DNA from: DASUXA01 sp036378155
Lineage (GTDB): Bacteria; Actinomycetota; Actinomycetes; Mycobacteriales; Micromonosporaceae
Assembly: GCA_036378155.1 (NCBI GenBank)
Contig: DASUXA010000097.1
Coordinates: 56,244-120,243, forward strand
DNA: 64,000 nucleotides
Direction of reading: 5' to 3'
The notes under the pieces were generated by a model. That model was not told the origin of the DNA, made no database searches, and was given only the letters and a program-made list of their open reading frames with translations. Numbering within the stretch: the first letter of the stretch is position 1; every line of letters begins with the position of its first letter. Position numbers and translations under genes: made by a program. This document shows positions 58,241 to 64,000 of this stretch, piece after piece.

Positions 58241-58291
58241 TCACTGAGAGTAGCGAGGCGGTCGCGCTCCCGACCCGGTCGCGTCACCGGG

Positions 58292-59038
58292 TCACGGAGT
58301 CCGGCGCAGGGCGTCGTCGACGATCGCGCTCATCGGTGCGGTGACATGTTCGCCGTGACCGGGGACCAGAACGTCCGCGGGCAGGTCGCGCACAGCGCGT
58401 ACGGCGGCGGACACCGCGGCTTCGTCCTCGTTGAAGACGGCGGGGAGTTTCTGCGGACCGGATCCGAGCCGGGACAACGGGTGTCCCGTCACGAGCGTGT
58501 CGCCGCTGTACAGAATGCCCGCCGAGGGCATCAGGTACGCGGTGTGACCACGGGTGTGTCCGGGGGTCGGTACCGGCACCAGCCCGCCGGGAATGTCCAG
58601 GGCGATACCCGGTTCGACGGTTGTGACGTCGGTGAGCGCCATGCTCATGTGGGGTACCACCGCGCGGATGGTCTGCGCGACCCAACGCAGCCCGCGCCAC
58701 CGGGTGCACTGGCGCAGCATCTGCGCCGGGGTGATCTGTTCCAGGTATTCGCGGCGGGCGTGCCGCGCCTCCTCGACTCCGGTGAGGACCGGGGTACCGA
58801 ATCGCTCGACCAGGGTCGGAATGCCACCCATATGGTCGAGGTGGGCATGGGTCAGGACAACCGCGACGACGTCCTCCGGGCGGCGTCCGACCGCCGCGAT
58901 CGAGGCGAGCAGCGAGTCGACGTCATTCGGGTATCCGGCGTCGACCAGGGTGACCGCGCTGCCGTCCGTGATGATCGCCCAGTTCACGTTGGTACCGGTA
59001 ACCATGTGGACCTGGTCGTCGACCCTGGTGAGCTTCAC
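58292..59038 (-). CDS. Metallo-beta-lactamase-fold hydrolase
   Basis: A 248-aa MBL-fold protein with THAHLDHMGG (HxHxDH), PTPGHTRGHTAYL, YSGDTLVTGHP and VPGHGEHVT as metal ligands. GTG 59038 has AGGAG 7 nt upstream; a longer open frame to 59098 lacks support. It is probably a general thioesterase or lactonase-like enzyme rather than an antibiotic lactamase. Confidence 0.9.
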   Translation of the reverse strand: MKLTRVDDQVHMVTGTNVNWAIITDGSAVTLVDAGYPNDVDSLLASIAAVGRRPEDVVAVVLTHAHLDHMGGIPTLVERFGTPVLTGVEEARHARREYLEQITPAQMLRQCTRWRGLRWVAQTIRAVVPHMSMALTDVTTVEPGIALDIPGGLVPVPTPGHTRGHTAYLMPSAGILYSGDTLVTGHPLSRLGSGPQKLPAVFNEDEAAVSAAVRAVRDLPADVLVPGHGEHVTAPMSAIVDDALRRTP

Positions 59039-59286
59039 CGTTGATCTCCTGCTCGAGTGGTCGGGTCCGCTGACGCGACGGGTGAAGGTACCACGCATCA
59101 GCGGCGGTCACTGGACATCGGATCACGGCTGGGACAGGCTGCACGGGTGCAGCCGGTACCGACGATGGCGGGCAACCGCGATCGCCGCTGCCTCGACGTC
59201 GTTTCTCGACGTGCTGAGCCAGGCACCGAAAATCCTGCGGCGCAGCGGCACGGCGGTCGCCCTGACTCGAACGGACAGATGGAACA

Positions 59287-59862
59287 GTGGTGTTGATCGA
59301 CCTGACGGACCCAGCTCCTCCGGTCAAGGAACGTCCCGGCGCACGCTTCAGGTGGGTCGCGGCGGGCCTGATCGTCGGCATCATGTCGACGGCGGCCGTC
59401 ACCCACGCGATCGACAACTCCCACACTGGCGCACCACGGGAACCGGCTGCCGCCAGCCCGAAAGTCAGTACCAGTACCCCAAGCGTCGACGTCGACACGT
59501 TGAGAGCGGCAGCCGACCGCGCGCTCACCTCGGGCACACCGAACGGGACACTCGTCGTGTCGAATCACGCCGAGGTCCTGTCGACCAACAACGGCGTGGG
59601 CATGCGCGAAAGCGGTGCTCTGTCCGACGTCAAGCACCCGGCGGCAAGCTATTCGATGCTGGTGTACTGCGCGGGTCGGGGCCGGGTCCTGGCGATCCTT
59701 CGGGTCGGCGCTGACATCGACGACACGATCGTGAATTGCGAAGCCGTCCCTCAACCCGCACGACTGTCGCTCACCTCGGCGGGCGGATCGGTCGAGGTAC
59801 GGCTGACGGCGGTCGACGACGAGACCGTCGCCGTGTCGTATCTGATCGCGACCAACCATTGA
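59287..59862 (+). CDS. Membrane-anchored protein (DUF6023-like)
   Basis: A 191-aa protein with one N-terminal membrane helix (FRWVAAGLIVGIMSTAAVTH) and an extracytoplasmic domain with a Cys pair (VYCAGRGRVLAILRV ... IVNCEAVP). It resembles small exported proteins found in Micromonosporaceae labelled DUF6023; this is from memory. The start is GTG 59287. Confidence 0.65.
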   Translation: MVLIDLTDPAPPVKERPGARFRWVAAGLIVGIMSTAAVTHAIDNSHTGAPREPAAASPKVSTSTPSVDVDTLRAAADRALTSGTPNGTLVVSNHAEVLSTNNGVGMRESGALSDVKHPAASYSMLVYCAGRGRVLAILRVGADIDDTIVNCEAVPQPARLSLTSAGGSVEVRLTAVDDETVAVSYLIATNH

Positions 59863-59951
59863 TGACGGACGGCGACCTCGACGACTTCCGGCGCCTCGAT
59901 CCTCACCAGTGGAGATGACGAATCGGGGTCGAGTCCCAATTGGACCTACTC

Positions 59952-59992
59952 GTCCCAGGGGCCGGGATCCTTTGGATCCCGGCCCCTGGGAC
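59952..59992. terminator. Strong bidirectional terminator
   Basis: A perfect 19-bp stem (GTCCCAGGGGCCGGGATCC and complement) with loop TTT. It lies between convergent genes ending at 59862 and 60033. Confidence 0.87.
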
Positions 59993-60032
59993 TTTCCCGC
60001 GTGCCGTCAGGCGGGTCTGCGGTTCCTGCCGG

Positions 60033-62152
60033 TTACGGTGCCTGGACGCTGACGTTCAAGGTCAGCGTCCCGGTGCGCGGTACCTCCACGGGCGTGGCGT
60101 CCGCCTGGTTCGTGGCGTTGAGGTACCAGCCGTCGATCGTGCCGTTGAGGTTGCCGTTGTACCAGACCTTGACGGTCTGGTCGCCGGCCAGCGTCATCGT
60201 GTAGTGGCCGCTCGCGTCGGTGTCCGCGTACCCCATGATGTCGCCGCTGACCTTGTTGTAGGCCCGCAGCCGACAGGTACCGACCGGGCTGCCGGCGATG
60301 GTGGTCACGGTGCCGCTGACCGCGACGCCTGCGTCGAGGGTGGCGTCGGCGGTCGCGGTACCGCCCGCCGGGACCTTCACCAGGTCGGCGTCGTAGCGGT
60401 TGCCGTAGCCACCGGACCAGACGGCCGCCATCCCCTCGGCCTGGAACAGCAGCGGCCACTTGTACGGGCCGAGACCGGTCAGCCGGTACGTACCGTCGGA
60501 GCCGACGGAGGCGATCTGGCCTTCGGGGCCGAAGCCCGGGTCCCACGACAGCGTGGAGACAGTGCCGTACCGGACGGGCTCACCGCTGGCCGTGGTCACC
60601 CGCCCGGTGACCGTACCGGCCGGGTCGAGCAGGACCGTCGGCGCGGTGGTAACCGTACCGATCGTCGTGGTCAGCTGTGCGGCCTTCTTCTGGTCGCCGG
60701 TGCCGCCGTCGGTGCCGACCCACTGGCTGCCGTGGCTGCCGTCGCTCGGAATGGCGTACAAGGTGAAGGTGCCGGCCGGCATGCTGCCGATGCGCACCTT
60801 GCCCTGCTCGTCAGTGCAGTAGCGCGCGCCGTACATGACCGACCGGCCGGGCACCAGCGGCGCGAGGCAGGTACCGCTGACCGGTGCGCCGGACGCGCGG
60901 TCCACCACCGACACGTCGATGGCCGCGGTGGCGGTCAGCCGTACCGGAAGGTCGGTGTTCTGCCCCGCGACAACGCTGACCTTGATGTTGCCAACCGGCT
61001 CGTACAGGCCGTCATTCGTGGTGACCTGGACGACGTGGTCGCCTTCCTGCACCCCGGTCAGGACGACCTTGCCGGAACCGTTGCTGCAGGTGTTCCGCCA
61101 GGCCGGGTCGATCTCGGCACAGAAGTTGGCGATCGCGGCGCCGTTCAGCGAACTGGTCGCGGTGACGGTCACCGTGCCGTCGCCGAGGGCCCTTTCGTCG
61201 ACCTGCGCCGTTCCACCGGCGTCCACGGTGATCGAGTCGGCTGCCGCCACCGTCGTCTTGCCGTACGCGAACTGGCTGCGGCTCCAGTCCGGCGCGGTGA
61301 ACTTGACCTTGTACGTGCCCGCCCGTACGGAAGACATGGAGAAGTGCCCGGTGCTGTCGGTGCTCCCGTACACCCCGGAGATCTGTTCGCCCACGTCGAC
61401 GCCGTCGCTGTCGTACGCGTCGACGTACAGCGCGACCTGCTCACCGGCGACCGGAGTACCGTCCTGGCCCGAGAAGCTGCCGGAGACGGTGCCGGTGCCG
61501 AGCAGTTGTTCGTTCACCGTGGTCTGCGAACCGTCGCTCACGGTGAACACCGTGGCTTTCGAGGAGGCCACCTGCCTGGGCGCGTACTCGACCTGGCCGT
61601 AGCCGACCTGGAACTCCACTTTGTACTTGCCGGCGAATACCGGGAGCCGGTAGTTGCCGTACCAGTCGGTGCTGGCGGAGGTCTGCGAGTAGTCGTCCTG
61701 GTTGATGGCGATGACGTCCACATTCGACGCCGGGGAACCGGTCGGGGTGGTGACCGTGCCGGAGAGCATGCCGCTGGGCAGCAGCGTGTCGTCGACGACG
61801 GTGTCGGTGCCGACGGTCACCGTGATCTGGTCGGCGGACCACTGCTGCTTCTTGCCGTACGCCCACTGCTCCGGCGCGGCGGGCGGCTGGAACGACACGT
61901 ACACCGTGCCGGCGCTGACCGACGGGATGCTGTACGTGCCGTCGGCCGCCGTCTGGGCGTAGCCGACCGTGCTCCAGTCGGTGGTGCTGATCGCGGTGAC
62001 GGCGGTGCCCGCCACCGGGTTGCCTGCCGCGTCGAGCAGTCGGCCGCTGAGGCTGCCGGTGCCTTCGGCGTAGGCGGGGCCGGCCAGCCCGACGGTCGCC
62101 GTGATCACGGTATCAGGGCGAGGCCGAGCAGACCGGCATGGGGTTTTCTCAT
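60033..62152 (-). pseudogene. Secreted carboxypeptidase-regulatory-like repeat protein, apparent frameshift in signal peptide
   Basis: A large exported protein of about 705 aa built from roughly seven CarboxypepD_reg/SdrD-B-like beta-sandwich repeats (LSGRLLDAAGNPVAGTAVTA, LSGTVTTPTGSPASNVDVIA, VTGRVTTASGEPVRYGTVST). It has no catalytic domain, so an adhesive or matrix role is likely. ATG 62152 has GGAGG 6 nt upstream and reads MRKPHAGLLGLALIP, then meets TGA at 62107-62105. The rest of the signal peptide (VITATVGLAGPAYA, cut before EGTG) and the whole body lie in the -1 frame from 62108. One missing G (ACCGTG for ACCGGTG) would explain it: a real null mutation or a sequencing error. The downstream 2 kb are otherwise intact. 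Confidence 0.7.
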
Positions 62153-62590
62153 GCAGAGCCTCCGAAAACGGGACAAGATGCGCGCTCAAACGTGAGGGGG
62201 CCGCGAACGCGTCTGCGAGGACACTAGCCCTTCGAGGTGACACTTGGGACGCCCGTCCGGTGTCTTCGAGGGTGGCCGTCGGGCCGGGAACCTCTCGACC
62301 TTCGCCGGGCACTCTGCCCGACGACCACACATGGCCGACTCGAAAATCAGCCGGCGCACAGGGGAACACCGGGTGAGCCTCAGTGAGTGGGCATCGACCT
62401 GCAACCGGCCGATGTCGCAGCAGCTCGAAATCAATCCGCTACTTCGACTACCTCTAAACTGAGACCCCGACCATGATCTTCTAGCCGGACGTGTCACCCA
62501 CGTCCCGAGACCGATCTGTCACGGACGTTCCCCAACGGTGCGGCTGACCAAGCGAAAGCGTTTGTGGCTGGCGTTGTGGCCCCGTGGCGG
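62153..62590. other. Intergenic region without recognised gene
   Basis: This region of about 440 bp holds the ribosome site of the repeat-protein gene at its left end. The remainder is lower in GC than the window average and contains no GGTACC. No open frame has recognisable coding character and no insertion-sequence end could be proven. Confidence 0.5.
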
Positions 62591-63436
62591 TCACTCGAAC
62601 GTCAGGCGAGCGTTCCAGGCACCGCTCCAGCCACCCCGCCATACTGCGAGTCCGGCGTACGTGAACACGCATCCCACTCCGACCCCCCATTCAAGATCAC
62701 TGCACCAGAGGGTGGGGTCGGTCAGAGTATCGCCCAGATCGTCTACACCGATGACCATGAATTCGTCGCTGGCAGCCTCGAAGTAGCGGCGTACCTCGAT
62801 CAAGCCATCGCGGACGAAGGGCAGCAACGCTGCCAGATGCCGATCGATCCAGTCCACGCGCTGCCTGGCGTCCTGCTCAGCGGGCGGGCCGTCCCAGATA
62901 CCGAACGGCCCGGTCAGCATCCCGCTGGCCTCGGCGGCGCAGACCAGGACCTCGCGCTGACCCACGTCCAACTCATCCCAGCTGAGAAGATCGCCGCCGT
63001 CTGCCGTGGGGTATGCGTCGTCGAACCACTGCTCCCGGACAAACCGGGGGGCGGACAAGAACCACTGCTCCCGGACAAACCGGGGGGCGGACAACCGGAA
63101 CTGGGATGGCAGATGCGGTGACCAGAGCCAGTTTTCCGCCTTCGCGAGGACCGCGCGCAAGGCGCTGCCCTCCACGGCGATGTCGGAGACGGAGGGGGTC
63201 AGATTGGCCGACTCGTGAACGGTCAGCAGGCCGTGGTCGACGAGATCCGTGGTCACCGCGGCGAGCATCGGCACCAACATGCGCTGCTCGTGCTCGGTAT
63301 AGCTGCGCGGTGGGGGCGCCCCGTCGACTCCCGCCCAGCGCAGATCCACCCGTAAGCCTGCACCGTCCCGGCGAGCCAGCAGTCCGACATCGCACGACGC
63401 AGCAAGGTCTGCTGAGCAAGTGTGAACGAGCCCCAC
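62591..63436 (-). CDS. Hypothetical protein with a recent 12-residue duplication
   Basis: A protein of up to 281 aa, Trp/Asp-rich, without a recognised domain. Its middle contains RLSAPRFVREQWF followed directly by LSAPRFVREQWF, caused by a perfect 36-bp tandem duplication. The GTG start at 63436 is tentative; no strong ribosome site is visible. It may belong to a poorly conserved, recently acquired segment at the right end of the window. Confidence 0.55.
   Translation of the reverse strand: MGLVHTCSADLAASCDVGLLARRDGAGLRVDLRWAGVDGAPPPRSYTEHEQRMLVPMLAAVTTDLVDHGLLTVHESANLTPSVSDIAVEGSALRAVLAKAENWLWSPHLPSQFRLSAPRFVREQWFLSAPRFVREQWFDDAYPTADGGDLLSWDELDVGQREVLVCAAEASGMLTGPFGIWDGPPAEQDARQRVDWIDRHLAALLPFVRDGLIEVRRYFEAASDEFMVIGVDDLGDTLTDPTLWCSDLEWGVGVGCVFTYAGLAVWRGGWSGAWNARLTFE
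63023..63094. repeat. Perfect 36-bp tandem duplication
   Basis: Two identical 36-bp units, 63023-63058 and 63059-63094, begin GAACCACTGCTCCCGG and end GGCGGACAA. The duplication is in frame with the hypothetical gene and adds 12 residues. The lack of any divergence indicates a recent event. Confidence 0.93.
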
Positions 63437-63609
63437 GAGTGCATCACGCCTCGCCTTCCTCCCCGACCGCTAGGCTCCGATGCGAGCACCCGATTCCGGT
63501 CCGAGCGGTCGCACCCGTTCAATACGACCATCAACCGCTCGGTCGCAAACGCCCAGTCCTCATGTCGGCGTCTTCGGGTCGCCGGCCTCAGACGCGCAAG
63601 CGACACGCA

Positions 63610-63894
63610 TCAGAACCCGCCTTCTGCCCGGTACACCGGCGTCAACGGCTCGACGCTGTTGACGGTGCGGCTGGCGGGGTCGTACTGGCAGGCGACCAGC
63701 AGCGAGAATCGGGGGTACTTCACCTCTCGGTACAGCTCGTCGACGTGGTCTTCGAGGTACACAGCGGCACCGAGGGTGCCCATCGCGTGGATACCCGCCA
63801 GGTACACGAACGTCCCCCGACCATCCGGGCGCGGAAGTCGACCGAGGTAGGCATAGTCGACCGGATCGCCACCATCGGAAGGCGACCGGTACAC
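63610..63894 (-). pseudogene. C-terminal fragment of a larger regulator-like protein
   Basis: A 94-aa frame (MYRSPSDGGDPVDYAYLGRL, PDGRGTFVYLAGIHAMGTLG, AAVYLEDHVDELYREVKYPR, FSLLVACQYDPASRTV). It resembles the C-terminal sensory part of some longer actinobacterial XRE-type regulators, by recollection. A TAA lies six codons upstream of the GTG in the same frame and no N-terminal part is found upstream, so it is probably a remnant; a short independent gene is the alternative. Confidence 0.45.
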
Positions 63895-64000
63895 GTGCCA
63901 GACTCGCGGTTACACCAGACAGTCCGCTGACTCTTGAGGCGGATGCACAATCGCCCGAGAAGAGCAAGAGGGAAATGATTGCCCGGGAGCTGGGCTGATG

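Noticed and set aside
62186..62497. Small ORFs upstream of the repeat protein, possible insertion-sequence remnant
   Set aside because: No transposase motif, no terminal inverted repeats and no target duplication could be seen.
63253..63606. Leftward 117-codon frame overlapping the hypothetical gene start
   Set aside because: Its composition is that of a shifted frame; the alternative frame continues for 280 codons.

Overview
The window is a high-GC actinomycete chromosome segment. The gene content and order (crgA, DUF881, class E sortase, pabA, then pknB-pknA-pbpA-rodA-pstP-fhaB-fhaA, plus an XRE/DUF397 pair and a SigE-family ECF sigma factor) point to Micromonosporaceae; an Actinocatenispora-like genome is a guess, not something shown here. 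The kinase/cell-wall block normally lies close to oriC in actinobacteria, and a 14/16 match to the ParB site parS near 53.27 kb fits that. GGTACC is strikingly frequent in most of the window and is absent by eye from about 60.9 kb to the right end.

Layout. (1) 0.1-5.25 kb: two paralogous secreted NlpC/P60 peptidoglycan hydrolases, each behind a c-di-AMP (ydaO-type) riboswitch, flank a secreted amidase and a small conserved gene. (2) 5.4-10 kb: two overlapping CNNM/CBS membrane proteins and a membrane Fe-S oxidoreductase of the EtfD type. (3) 10.2-23.1 kb: the cell-division and wall-growth block: crgA, DUF881, sortase E, a membrane protein, pabA, then the leftward run fhaA-fhaB-pstP-rodA-pbpA-pknA-pknB, which couples PASTA-kinase signalling to the RodA/PBP elongation enzymes. 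(4) 23.3-30.4 kb: tRNA-Leu(CAG), a DUF2637 membrane protein, a nucleotide-sugar epimerase/WecG pair, adenosine deaminase, an XRE/DUF397 regulator pair and small genes. (5) 30.5-37.5 kb: a stalk-like membrane protein, two kinase-free PASTA proteins, a GCS2-type ligase, YceI with a divergent MarR regulator, and an XRE regulator. (6) 37.6-43.7 kb: a leucine/isovalerate-type catabolic locus (acyl-CoA dehydrogenase, carboxyltransferase, HMG-CoA lyase, biotin carboxylase, TetR) with the same 16-bp operator-like palindrome in front of both transcription units. (7) 43.8-49.7 kb: DUF4349 lipoprotein, VanZ, rhodanese, SGNH hydrolase, a MazEF-type toxin-antitoxin pair, and an ECF sigma factor with a membrane partner. 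(8) 50-60 kb: proS, CBS protein, sufE, a YbaK-type editing protein, arfB, a GNAT-flavin reductase fusion, HAD, methyltransferase, GNAT and metallo-beta-lactamase proteins. (9) 60-64 kb: a large secreted repeat protein with an apparent frameshift inside its signal peptide, then poorly conserved or broken genes.

The most interesting non-coding structures are a phased triple palindrome (TGTCGC-N4-GCGACA) in front of proS with a fourth copy upstream of the DUF2637 gene; two related large palindromes centred on TGTACGTACA downstream of add and of the HMG-CoA lyase gene; tandem repeats of 28 and 43 bp; and the GGTACC over-representation. No new defence or biosynthetic system is evident. Start codons were chosen from visible ribosome binding sites and family knowledge, without any database search.
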